Shown here one piece after another: positions 46,829-54,081 of a stretch of 64,000 bases of DNA. Position 1 is the first letter of the stretch; each line of letters opens with the position of its first letter. The stretch spans positions 496,001-560,000 of the forward strand of contig NZ_AP026763.1 of the NCBI RefSeq assembly GCF_026000435.1. Direction: 5' to 3'. Made by a program: the position numbers and the translations under genes. This stretch comes from Vibrio sp. STUT-A11 (GTDB lineage Bacteria > Pseudomonadota > Gammaproteobacteria > Enterobacterales > Vibrionaceae). The notes below the pieces were generated by a model that saw nothing but the letters and a program-made list of their open reading frames with translations, was not told the origin of the DNA and ran no database searches.

Positions 46829-46854
46829 TTCTTGCAAACTGAAAAGTGTATTAC

Positions 46855-46931
46855 GCGTCCTTAGCTCAGCTGGATAGAGTACCTGGCTACGAACCAGGCG
46901 GTCGGAGGTTCGAATCCTCCAGGACGCGCCA
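46855..46931 (+). tRNA. tRNA-Arg (ACG), copy 1
   Basis: A 77-base tRNA: acceptor GCGTCCT/AGGACGC with encoded GCCA. The anticodon loop CTGGCT-ACG-AACCAG gives ACG, deaminated to ICG to read CGU/CGC/CGA. Confidence 0.97.
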
Positions 46932-46951
46932 CTCTTTAGAACAAATAAAAC

Positions 46952-47044
46952 GGTGAGGTGGCCGAGAGGCTGAAGGCGCTCCCCTGCTAAGGGAGTATAC
47001 GGTTTGTAGCCGTATCGAGGGTTCGAATCCCTCCCTCACCGCCA
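46952..47044 (+). tRNA. tRNA-Ser (GCU), copy 2
   Basis: Identical to copy 1 over 93 bases. Confidence 0.97.
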
Positions 47045-47048
47045 TTTA

Positions 47049-47071
47049 TTGACGTAGCGGTCAATTTTTTT
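47049..47071 (+). terminator. Possible internal terminator in the tRNA array
   Basis: TTGAC-GTAGCG-GTCAA followed by seven T. The stem is only five pairs, so it is likely leaky, and could lower the output of the seven tRNA-Arg genes after it relative to the first three genes. Confidence 0.45.
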
Positions 47072-47111
47072 GTTCTTAAAGAAAGGCAGTGTGATACGCT
47101 TCACAAATTGC

Positions 47112-47188
47112 GCGTCCTTAGCTCAGCTGGATAGAGTACCTGGCTACGAACCAGGCGGTCGGAGGTTCGAATCCTCCAGGACGCGCCA
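47112..47188 (+). tRNA. tRNA-Arg (ACG), copy 2
   Basis: Identical mature sequence to copy 1, anticodon ACG. It is the first of seven consecutive Arg genes. Confidence 0.97.
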
Positions 47189-47268
47189 CTTTCAAATAAG
47201 TCTGACTTTTTTGAAAAAGAATTTAGGGTATTGCCCTGATATTGACTAAAGTTGATATCGAAACGTGT

Positions 47269-47345
47269 GCGTCCTTAGCTCAGCTGGATAGAGTACCTGG
47301 CTACGAACCAGGCGGTCGGAGGTTCGAATCCTCCAGGACGCGCCA
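47269..47345 (+). tRNA. tRNA-Arg (ACG), copy 3
   Basis: Same mature sequence, anticodon ACG. The next two units follow at a fixed 139-base period. Confidence 0.97.
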
Positions 47346-47407
47346 CTTATTGAGGGTAATGCCCTGATGTTGATTTCCTGTTTACAGGCATTGACGTCGA
47401 AAACTGC

Positions 47408-47484
47408 GCGTCCTTAGCTCAGCTGGATAGAGTACCTGGCTACGAACCAGGCGGTCGGAGGTTCGAATCCTCCAGGACGCGCCA
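47408..47484 (+). tRNA. tRNA-Arg (ACG), copy 4
   Basis: Same mature sequence, anticodon ACG. The unit tRNA-plus-spacer is 139 bases, identical to the previous one apart from the far spacer. Confidence 0.97.
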
Positions 47485-47546
47485 CTTATTGAGGGTAATG
47501 CCCTGATGTTGATTTCCTGTTTACAGGCATTGACGTCGAAAACTGC

Positions 47547-47623
47547 GCGTCCTTAGCTCAGCTGGATAGAGTACCTGGCTACGAACCAGGCGGTCGGAGG
47601 TTCGAATCCTCCAGGACGCGCCA
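47547..47623 (+). tRNA. tRNA-Arg (ACG), copy 5
   Basis: Same mature sequence, anticodon ACG, third member of the 139-base run. Confidence 0.97.
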
Positions 47624-47685
47624 CTTATTGAGGGTATTACCCTGATGTTGATTTCCTGTTTACAGGCATTAATATCGAAAACTGC

Positions 47686-47762
47686 GCGTCCTTAGCTCAG
47701 CTGGATAGAGTACCTGGCTACGAACCAGGCGGTCGGAGGTTCGAATCCTCCAGGACGCGCCA
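47686..47762 (+). tRNA. tRNA-Arg (ACG), copy 6
   Basis: Same mature sequence, anticodon ACG. The spacer before it is a variant (GGGTATTACCC, ATTAATATC), and the period after it changes to 155 bases. Confidence 0.97.
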
Positions 47763-47840
47763 CTATTTCTTTGAAAATGAAAGACAGGGTAATGCCCTGA
47801 TATTGATCTCCTGTTTACAGGCATTGATATCGAAAACTGC

Positions 47841-47917
47841 GCGTCCTTAGCTCAGCTGGATAGAGTACCTGGCTACGAACCAGGCGGTCGGAGGTTCGAA
47901 TCCTCCAGGACGCGCCA
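47841..47917 (+). tRNA. tRNA-Arg (ACG), copy 7
   Basis: Same mature sequence, anticodon ACG, in the 155-base unit. Confidence 0.97.
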
Positions 47918-47995
47918 CTATTTCTTTGAAAATGAAAGACAGGGTAATTCCCTGATATCGATTTCCCGTTTACAGGCATTGATATCGAAAACTTC

Positions 47996-48072
47996 GCGTC
48001 CTTAGCTCAGCTGGATAGAGTACCTGGCTACGAACCAGGCGGTCGGAGGTTCGAATCCTCCAGGACGCGCCA
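47996..48072 (+). tRNA. tRNA-Arg (ACG), copy 8
   Basis: Same mature sequence, anticodon ACG. Last gene of the array, directly before the operon terminator. Confidence 0.97.
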
Positions 48073-48079
48073 TTTATTA

Positions 48080-48108
48080 AAAACCTCGCATCTGCGAGGT
48101 TTTTTTGT
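48080..48108 (+). terminator. tRNA array terminator
   Basis: AAACCTCGCA-TC-TGCGAGGTTTTTTTG: an eight-pair GC-rich stem and seven T. Confidence 0.9.
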
Positions 48109-48257
48109 TTAGCTTCATACAGTCATCTCTGCTTACTTTCTCCTCACTCATTTTTTTGTGCGCCAGCCTGAAAGTCGTTGATTTATTTCGTTGAGTTATT
48201 GCTAATCCATTGGTTCTGACCTATTCATTTATAATCGCCAAAGAAAAGGAGGTTATT

Positions 48258-49265
48258 ATGATACGGAACACTCTGTTGGGAAGTACTCTTGGCTTAGTAT
48301 GTATGGTTCCCATGGCTCAAGGGGCGGAAGGTGATGAGCTTCCGCAACGAGCCCAAACGGTTAGTGACGTTTTTGAACGGCCAGGCGTCCTTACCCCTAA
48401 AGGAAGCTGGTCATTTGATACTTCTCTTAATTACACGCAAAACTCTTCAAATAAGGTCTCAGTGGTTGGTTACACCATCTTACCGACGTTAATTGTTGGA
48501 CGTATTGAGGTAAGTGATTCTGACCGAACGACGATTACTGCAGGCCTCACTACTCGTTATGGCTTAACCAATGCGACAGAGTTAGAACTTCGTATTCCCT
48601 ACGTCTATCGCAACGATCAAGTCGCAACGCGTCCTATTCAAGATGGTGCGAACCAAGAAATCGTAAATACCACCGTTGATGGTGGAGGGCTGGGGGATGT
48701 TGAGCTTGCTCTAAGGCATCAGTTCAACTTTGAATCAGTCCCTTATTGGATTGGTGGTTTAAGAGTTAAGTCCGATACAGGTCGCTCTCCCTACGATGTA
48801 TCTATTGAACCAGACAGTAACGCGTTCAGTGATGTGCCAACAGGATCGGGCTTTTGGAGCATTGAACCAAGTCTTACTATGATCCATCCCGCTGATCCTG
48901 CAGTTTTATTTGCAAGTCTCAGTTATATTTACAATTTTGAAGATGATGTCTCAATTGGAGAAGGCGAAGAGGAACAAAAGGTAGAAGTTGAACTTGGTGA
49001 TACCATTGCATTGTCGGGAGGTATGGGCTTTGCGGTCAATCCAGACCTGTCTTTTTCTCTCGGCTTGAGCCATAAGACCATACTGAAGAGTAAGATAAAT
49101 GGCAGTTATTCAGAAGATGCCAAATTGCTGCAGTTGGATTCATTCATCTTTGGTATAAACTATGCGTTTAGTGAGAGTTCTTCGCTCAATGTCAGTGCTC
49201 AAGCGGGATTAACTGAAGATACGCCAGATTTCCAACTAACCATTCGAGTCCCTTATAATATTTAA
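48258..49265 (+). CDS. fapF: FapF-like outer-membrane beta-barrel transporter
   Basis: Start at 48258 (MIRNTLLGSTLGLVCM) after AAGGAGG; the frame from 48210 adds a non-signal tail. The signal peptide ends near residue 23. The mature part opens DVFERPGVLTPKGSWSFDTS, then YTILPTLIVGRIEV and LTTRYGLTNATELELRIPYVYRND, which resemble from memory the start of the barrel of Pseudomonas FapF, the exporter of Fap amyloid. At 335 residues it lacks the N-terminal coiled coil of the Pseudomonas protein (about 430). It ends YNI, compatible with an aromatic final strand. It lies on the opposite strand to the other fap-like genes and converges on them. A generic phenol-degradation-type porin is the alternative call. 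Confidence 0.72.
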   Translation: MIRNTLLGSTLGLVCMVPMAQGAEGDELPQRAQTVSDVFERPGVLTPKGSWSFDTSLNYTQNSSNKVSVVGYTILPTLIVGRIEVSDSDRTTITAGLTTRYGLTNATELELRIPYVYRNDQVATRPIQDGANQEIVNTTVDGGGLGDVELALRHQFNFESVPYWIGGLRVKSDTGRSPYDVSIEPDSNAFSDVPTGSGFWSIEPSLTMIHPADPAVLFASLSYIYNFEDDVSIGEGEEEQKVEVELGDTIALSGGMGFAVNPDLSFSLGLSHKTILKSKINGSYSEDAKLLQLDSFIFGINYAFSESSSLNVSAQAGLTEDTPDFQLTIRVPYNI

Positions 49266-49787
49266 TCTAGGCTCGGAATAAGAAATAGAAAGGAATTAAA
49301 AGCGGCTTATGTGATCAGACCTTTCGACCAAGAATGGCTCCCCACAAAGGAGCCAATCACGTACAAACAAACTAGCAGAATTCTTTGTTATATTGACCTT
49401 GCACCAGTTGTAGTAAACAACTGTTCAAACTAGCTTATTATACCAAGCTACATAAGTATCTGATCACTCTTGCTAATTAATACCGCTGACAACTGTGTTA
49501 TAGGTTTTGTTTTACAATTAGAATCACGAGTGAAGGAAATCTATACCTGACCTGCTTGCTTTAATCGGTTTTACTGCGTAATAATTATCTAGATTGGTAT
49601 TAAAGTGGATTAATATCTTATTAACTAAAAAAAGAAAAGCCACCGCTTAATATCATTCCTAGTGAAAACTAGATTTGATGACGATGACTTTTACCGATCT
49701 CAGAGTATCTGTCTGTTACTTTTTAACACTTTAAATGTGAACTAAAAAGTGGCACCTTTACTGCTACTGTAGAAGGTGCACTCGTCA
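49266..49787. other. Convergent gap between fapF-like gene and the minus-strand operon
   Basis: An AT-rich gap of about 520 bases with no convincing frame. It holds a stem GGCTCC-CCACAAA-GGAGCC (near 49335) without a T run, and the minus-strand terminator at 49742-49781. Confidence 0.5.
49742..49781 (-). terminator. Terminator of the minus-strand fap-like operon
   Basis: On the minus strand GCACCTT (with an inner CTAC/GTAG helper) pairs AAAGGTGC, followed by CACTTTTTAG. It lies just past the stop of the 216-residue gene. Confidence 0.7.
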
Positions 49788-50438
49788 CTAGTCAAGATGA
49801 TTAAGTAAGGCATCTTCCAGCCGACTGTTCGCTTGAATTTGTTGAATCACTCCACTAACTTGCGCATCTATGTCGATAATAGTGCTCAGCCCTATGACGC
49901 TGTTATCGGTTGTATTCTGAATAATATTAACAATACTTGAATTGATAAATTCGGAGTTAATAATATCCGATTGTTGGAAGTTAGGGATTTGTGGCATACC
50001 CGTTATCTGGTCCGAGATGGTTTCATCTTCGATGCTGTTCCCTTCTCCAATCTGAACTATGTTAATCAAACTTTGATCTAAGGCACCTTGGTTTGCATTG
50101 ATGTTGGATAAGTTGCCATTTTCAATGACTAAATTAGCGATGCTGGAATTGAAAATGTCTTGTCCATTGATGCTTGTAATGACGCTCAAACCAATGTTGA
50201 TAACGTAGTCGCTGGTGACCTGAAATCCACCTCGATATTGCTCGAGCGAACTTTGAGGTAATGGTTCTAATCCTTTTAGTTCAATAACTTCTCTTGCACT
50301 CACTGCTTGACTAAAGCAGTGTGTCAATATAAGTAGGCTCAGTGCGACTAGGTTCTTTTTAAGGAACAGAATCTGATTTAAAAATAGACCCTTTTTGAAA
50401 AACATGTTATCCAGCCTTAACCGTTCGTTAGTTTTCAC
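49788..50438 (-). CDS. Secreted protein with L-x3-R-G-G motif, FapE-like position
   Basis: A 216-residue exported protein, starting at GTG with a GTGA overlap to the C39 gene. A long hydrophobic N-terminal segment (VALSLLILTHCFSQAVSA, about 31-48) is the signal. After it comes ELKGLEPLPQSSLEQYRGG (Gly70-Gly71), then a region rich in Asn, Ile, Ser and Gln (INGQDIFNSSIANLVIEN, SIVNIIQNTTDNSVIGL) of the sort that stacks in beta structure. I do not recognise a family; position after the FapD-like gene suggests a FapE-type role. Its RGG element is shared with the 110-residue neighbour. Confidence 0.6.
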   Translation of the reverse strand: MKTNERLRLDNMFFKKGLFLNQILFLKKNLVALSLLILTHCFSQAVSAREVIELKGLEPLPQSSLEQYRGGFQVTSDYVINIGLSVITSINGQDIFNSSIANLVIENGNLSNINANQGALDQSLINIVQIGEGNSIEDETISDQITGMPQIPNFQQSDIINSEFINSSIVNIIQNTTDNSVIGLSTIIDIDAQVSGVIQQIQANSRLEDALLNHLD

Positions 50439-51127
50439 CTGATACTGAAGTTTTCACCTGATACTGGTACGGTGGTACTAAAGATCCCTAATGAGTCTCG
50501 TGACACTCCTGTATCTAACGGTGAGCGTTGATAAACGGCAAATTTGTCGTCTGTGATGAAACTAGAGCGTCCGGCTTTAGCTTCGCTACGCACGAGTAGA
50601 ACAATGCCTTGGTAAAACTTCTGAAATTGTTCAAGCTTCATGACCATAGTGCCCCTTGAAGGATCGCCTAAAATGACGGAATGACTATTAATGCCTTTGA
50701 TAACGACAAAGTGCAAATAGCCATCAAAGTTAACCAAAGTTATCCCTGGTACACCAAGATCGCGGACTTTTTCTATGCTCACCTGAAAACCGTCTGAACG
50801 TAAACCGATCGACTCTAGGTAGAGCTTCATGTCAAGTAAAGAAAAGCCTTTCTCTTTAATCTGTTTTTTGTCACCTCGCTCATACATTGATTTAAAAATC
50901 TCTTGTTCTGATGATTTGGTGTCGTAGTGATAATTCAGTAGTGATGCCAAAGCCGCAGAGCCACAGCTGAAGTCATACTGTTGACGAAAGATATCGCCAA
51001 ACACCATCTCTTTGTAGCTTTTTACCGGTACCGAATAGTGTGCTCGGGAAGGTAAAAACTCTAACGAATTGGCTGATACCGAAAAGAAAATGAGTATCAG
51101 CCAAGAATAGTTACGCAAAAGGTTCAT
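50435..51127 (-). CDS. fapD: C39-family periplasmic cysteine peptidase, FapD-like
   Basis: A 230-residue protein with a signal segment (about 1-20). The papain-like C39 triad is complete: Cys55 in QQYDFSCGSAALASLL, His139 in YLHFVVIKGI and Asp155 in VILGDPSRG; the spacing of 84 and 16 is as in C39 peptidase domains, which cleave after double-glycine motifs. The front part VPVKSYKEMVF and general layout resemble Pseudomonas FapD, which is needed for Fap fibre formation. Unlike bacteriocin exporters there is no ABC transporter fused or nearby. Two neighbours have RGG motifs. Its last codons are altered by a 19-base tandem duplication. Confidence 0.82.
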   Translation of the reverse strand: MNLLRNYSWLILIFFSVSANSLEFLPSRAHYSVPVKSYKEMVFGDIFRQQYDFSCGSAALASLLNYHYDTKSSEQEIFKSMYERGDKKQIKEKGFSLLDMKLYLESIGLRSDGFQVSIEKVRDLGVPGITLVNFDGYLHFVVIKGINSHSVILGDPSRGTMVMKLEQFQKFYQGIVLLVRSEAKAGRSSFITDDKFAVYQRSPLDTGVSRDSLGIFSTTVPVSGENFSIR

Positions 51128-51132
51128 ATTAT

Positions 51133-51465
51133 CTACTTGAGTGTTAGATTAACGACGGTTGCGTTCTGGATAACGACATTGTTCCCGGTATTTTGAATCA
51201 CACTAGAAATCCCAGAACTCCCTGCAAACGCTCCTGGCGCAAGAATGTTATTTCCGCTCACTGTATTTAACGCGAGATTATCTGACGAAATACCGGTCAT
51301 ATCTGTGTCTGAGTAAATCGAGTCGATCTCTATTTCTACTAGACGACCCCCTCTCGATTCACTCAGAACATTCGTACCAATCACTTCTTCGTCAGATAAT
51401 TCTAGGTCGTCAGCGAATGCAGAAACGGCAATGATCATACTCAAGGTAAAGACTGCCAAACGCAT
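51133..51465 (-). CDS. Small exported protein with L-x3-R-G-G motif
   Basis: Start chosen at 51465 (MRLAVFTLSMIIAVSAFA) after GGAG; a TTG upstream is less likely. The 110-residue product has a signal peptide ending near residue 18, then an acidic stretch LELSDEEVIGTNVLSESRGG (Gly39-Gly40). The rest is rich in Asn/Ser/Val (SGNNILAPGAFAGSSGISSV, QNTGNNVVIQNATVVNL). Repeating G-N-N-x3-Q-N words suggest a beta-stacking matrix protein, perhaps a minor amyloid subunit of FapB type. Unrecognised as a family; I infer the role from composition and position five bases ahead of the peptidase gene. Confidence 0.6.
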   Translation of the reverse strand: MRLAVFTLSMIIAVSAFADDLELSDEEVIGTNVLSESRGGRLVEIEIDSIYSDTDMTGISSDNLALNTVSGNNILAPGAFAGSSGISSVIQNTGNNVVIQNATVVNLTLK

Positions 51466-51488
51466 CGCGATCTCCAAGTTATAAATGA

Positions 51489-52172
51489 CTATTCACCAGT
51501 AAATAGGTTTGCATTGGTTACGACAGATTGTTGCACAAGTGAGTTTGAACCAGCGATTTGACCCACAGTAGTAATACCAGCTACACCATCCATACCATCT
51601 AGGCTGTTGATATTGGTAACGTCGACATAGGCTTCGTCATCCCATGCTGTATTAATTACCAGACCAGCAGCAGTACCGCTTAGAGTCGAACTTGCTACGA
51701 CCATATCAGTACTAACAGATAGTGTGTTGTAGCTGTTGCTAGTATTGTAGCTGTCGTCAGTACTGTTATCGTTAAAGCTGTCATCAATACCTACGTTCAA
51801 CGTGTCACTGTTATCAGTGTAATCGTTATCGTATGATTTAAAGCTATCTGCAATACCAATACCTAAGTCATTGTCATTAGAAGTATTGGTGGTTGTATTG
51901 GTTGTAGTATCGATGTCATCATTAAAGCTACCGTTGAGACCGACATCAGTACTGTTATCAGTGTTGTCTGTAGCTTTAAAGCTATCGTTGACACCGAGAT
52001 CAGTACTGTTATCAGTAGCTTTGAAACTGTCATTGACAACGTTAGTTGTGTTTAGGCTGTCATCCCACTGCGCATTACCGTCACCGTCGTCGACCCCATT
52101 AAAAGCTAAAGATGAGCCACTAAATAGAAGTGCAGATACTGCGATAGCTAATCCTGTTTTGCTAAGAATCAT
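51489..52172 (-). CDS. Exported repeat protein with xDSF blocks, candidate amyloid or matrix component
   Basis: Start at 52172 after GGAG, giving 227 residues with a signal peptide ending SGSSLA (about 23). It has five loose repeats of the type N/D-D-S-F-K/N...D-N-T-D-L/V-G: NDSFKATDNSTDLG (47-60), NDSFKATDNTDNSTDVG (62-78), NGSF (80), ADSF (108) and DDSF (130), joined by Thr/Asn runs (about 89-102). The C-terminal 75 residues are non-repetitive with VGQIAGSNSLVQQSVV. Composition is strongly acidic and Asn-rich. It may be FapA-like chaperone or a fibre subunit; I cannot tell which. Confidence 0.65.
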   Translation of the reverse strand: MILSKTGLAIAVSALLFSGSSLAFNGVDDGDGNAQWDDSLNTTNVVNDSFKATDNSTDLGVNDSFKATDNTDNSTDVGLNGSFNDDIDTTTNTTTNTSNDNDLGIGIADSFKSYDNDYTDNSDTLNVGIDDSFNDNSTDDSYNTSNSYNTLSVSTDMVVASSTLSGTAAGLVINTAWDDEAYVDVTNINSLDGMDGVAGITTVGQIAGSNSLVQQSVVTNANLFTGE

Positions 52173-52753
52173 AATGATTACTCCATTTTCATTTTTGAAA
52201 AGACTGTACAACTTCTGTTTGCTTACTAATGATTTCTGATTGCTTCCTGATGTTCTCTAGGGCAGCGTTGATATTATAGATAAGATAATTCGCGAGCATT
52301 TTGGGGGGAGGAAGGGTTTACAGATAAAATGGGCCTGAATTGTAGTGGAAATTGTTTGTAATCATTTAGTTATATAAGCCTCGAACGATAGTGCATAATA
52401 AGTATGAAAGTAAATTTATATTAAGGCTTAAATAGTATGAGTTCTTTGGTATCAGCAGTAGGTAGGAATTTATGGGGTATTTTTGTTTGTAAATATGAGT
52501 AGGGTTGAATTTTAGTATTAAAAATTAATGGGTTGATAAAATGTAAGTGGGTAAATGGTTGGTCATGGCTGAGTGTCTTTTAATACTTTTTAATGACTCA
52601 ATTGTTTTATTTTAGGCCTCATCCTCATTATCATCTGCTATAGTTCCTCGTATTAAATCTCTTGTTATAAAGAGGCAGGAGAAAAGCAAGGCACCTTAAA
52701 TTTCATTAAAAAAACCAATGTAATTAATTAATTAAGAATAAGTGGTGGAAATT
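52173..52753. other. Divergent control region of the fap-like locus
   Basis: About 580 AT-rich bases between the minus-strand operon and the regulator gene. I see a probable minus-strand promoter near 52270 and no terminator, tRNA or repeat. A TTAATTAATTAA tract lies upstream of the regulator start. Short frames in it lack support. Confidence 0.5.
52273..52302 (-). promoter_or_regulatory. Possible promoter of the fap-like operon
   Basis: On the minus strand a consensus -10 TATAAT (52278-52273) has no good -35 at normal spacing. An activator such as the adjacent VpsT-like protein could supply the missing contact. The leader to the first gene would be about 95 bases. Confidence 0.4.
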
Positions 52754-53395
52754 ATGGGAACTAAACACCTATTCATACTTTCAGAAGATAACTTGCAGAG
52801 CAGACTTATCGAAGAGCAGTTATCTCTAATACCTAACGTGAATGTAAAAACGCTGCTACCTGAGGATGTTGTTTTTAATTGTCACTCCTTAAATGTTGAC
52901 CTGGTTCTGATGGATTATGACTTTATTCATCAATTAGAGTTGAGCAATCAAATACCTGATTTTGATGTACTTGGCTGGCCATTAATGATCCATAATGTCC
53001 CTAACCAGGGCGTTCATGCGAATATACTGCGTTGGACTTTGCTGAAAGGCGTGTTACTTCGAAATGCCCCCGTCACTGCTATTCGTGACTGTGTGGAACA
53101 TATTTTCAATGGTGGCTTATGGTTACCGAGAAGCTATCTAGAGAAGCTGGTTAACGATTATCGTTGTGCCAACTCAAATAAAGATTCTCAACATGACATG
53201 TTGACATGCAGAGAGCGGCAAATCTTAGCGCTACTTGTCTATGGCGTATCGAACCAAAAAATCGCGGAACATTTGTTTTTATCGGAGAGTACCGTGAAAA
53301 GCCACATATACAAGCTGTACAAAAAGCTTGATGTCCACTCTCGACATGACGCGGTAAAGTTAGCTCGCTTGAATGGCGGGTTGACTGCGCAGTAA
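52754..53395 (+). CDS. CsgD/VpsT-like LuxR-family transcriptional regulator
   Basis: Start at 52754 (MGTKHLFILSEDNLQSRL); an in-frame GTG at 52742 is the alternative. The 213 residues have a receiver-like N-terminal half with a partial acidic site (LVLMDYDF, Asp54) but lacking the usual conserved pattern, and a C-terminal LuxR helix-turn-helix (LTCRERQILALLVYGVSNQK, then IAEHLFLSESTVKSHIYKL). The segment GGLWLPRSYLEKLV (WLPR at 123-126) is where VpsT has the W-[FLM]-[TS]-R c-di-GMP motif. CsgD and VpsT control matrix genes; here the regulator is next to and divergent from the fap-like operon. Confidence 0.82.
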   Translation: MGTKHLFILSEDNLQSRLIEEQLSLIPNVNVKTLLPEDVVFNCHSLNVDLVLMDYDFIHQLELSNQIPDFDVLGWPLMIHNVPNQGVHANILRWTLLKGVLLRNAPVTAIRDCVEHIFNGGLWLPRSYLEKLVNDYRCANSNKDSQHDMLTCRERQILALLVYGVSNQKIAEHLFLSESTVKSHIYKLYKKLDVHSRHDAVKLARLNGGLTAQ

Positions 53396-53792
53396 GTGGA
53401 GAAGATCAATCTAAATAATTTTAATTTTAACTTAAATAAGCAGTTGAACACTTTTACTGGTTAAAATCGCTAATAGGCGATGTTGCTAAGGGCATAGGCT
53501 TTCTGCCTTAATAACTCTTGGCTGCAATGGCATGTTGTTGTTAGCGACTTTTCTGACACGATACTGTGATGTGTCTTTTATTTTGCATTTCTGTTAATTC
53601 CTTAACATCCCCTTCTTTTGGTTTGCACCCGAAATGTGATCTGGGTAGTGAATGAATAATCAATTGTAGGGATTACTACAAACCTTCCTTAAACAAAATT
53701 GACAAAGTTTAACCAGTCGAGATAATCCTTTGGTCGGGAAATGACACAATTAAAGTCCTGTGCCTGTCAGGATGACAACGAAAGGAATCAAC
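53396..53792. other. Gap between the regulator and oadG
   Basis: Nearly 400 bases with no supported gene. The right end contains the likely oadGAB promoter. The left part is AT-rich with no clear terminator for the regulator. Confidence 0.5.
53699..53726 (+). promoter_or_regulatory. Probable oadGAB promoter
   Basis: TTGACA (53699-53704) and GATAAT (53721-53726) with a 16-base spacer. The start of transcription would be near 53733, about 60 bases before oadG. Confidence 0.6.
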
Positions 53793-54050
53793 ATGACTAA
53801 TATAGGAAGCCTGCTAGTAGATGCGGCCACTCTCATGATTACGGGGATGGCGGTCGTGTTTATTTTCCTCACTATTCTTGTTTTTCTCGTGAGGCTCATG
53901 TCGAGATTAGTACCAGAAGAAGTACTAGAGCCGATCGCTACACCAAAAATAAATACCAATAATCAATCAACCTCTTCCGCTGTTAGTCCACAAATCGTGG
54001 CGGCGATATCGGCTGCGATTCATCAACATCGCACCTCTGTCGCGAAGTAG
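53793..54050 (+). CDS. oadG: Oxaloacetate decarboxylase gamma subunit
   Basis: Start at 53793 (MTNIGSLLVDAATLMI) after AAAGGAA; upstream in-frame codons are not family-like. The 85-residue protein has one N-terminal membrane helix (MITGMAVVFIFLTILVFLV, about 14-32), a Pro-rich linker and a C-terminal zinc-binding tail with HQH. It assembles alpha and beta subunits of the Na+-pumping decarboxylase and catalyses CO2 hydration/proton delivery. Confidence 0.92.
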   Translation: MTNIGSLLVDAATLMITGMAVVFIFLTILVFLVRLMSRLVPEEVLEPIATPKINTNNQSTSSAVSPQIVAAISAAIHQHRTSVAK

Positions 54051-54081
54051 CCGAAATAGGATTAAAAAGGAGTTTAAGAGT

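Noticed and set aside
46736..48072. Regularly spaced repeats that could suggest a CRISPR array
   Set aside because: The repeats are complete tRNA genes with encoded CCA, and the spacers are homologous to each other.
48210..48257. Upstream extension of the FapF-like protein
   Set aside because: The internal start at 48258 has AAGGAGG and a proper signal peptide; the extension would spoil the signal.
52437..52502. A 21-codon frame upstream of the CsgD-like regulator
   Set aside because: No ribosome-binding site and unremarkable composition in AT-rich sequence.
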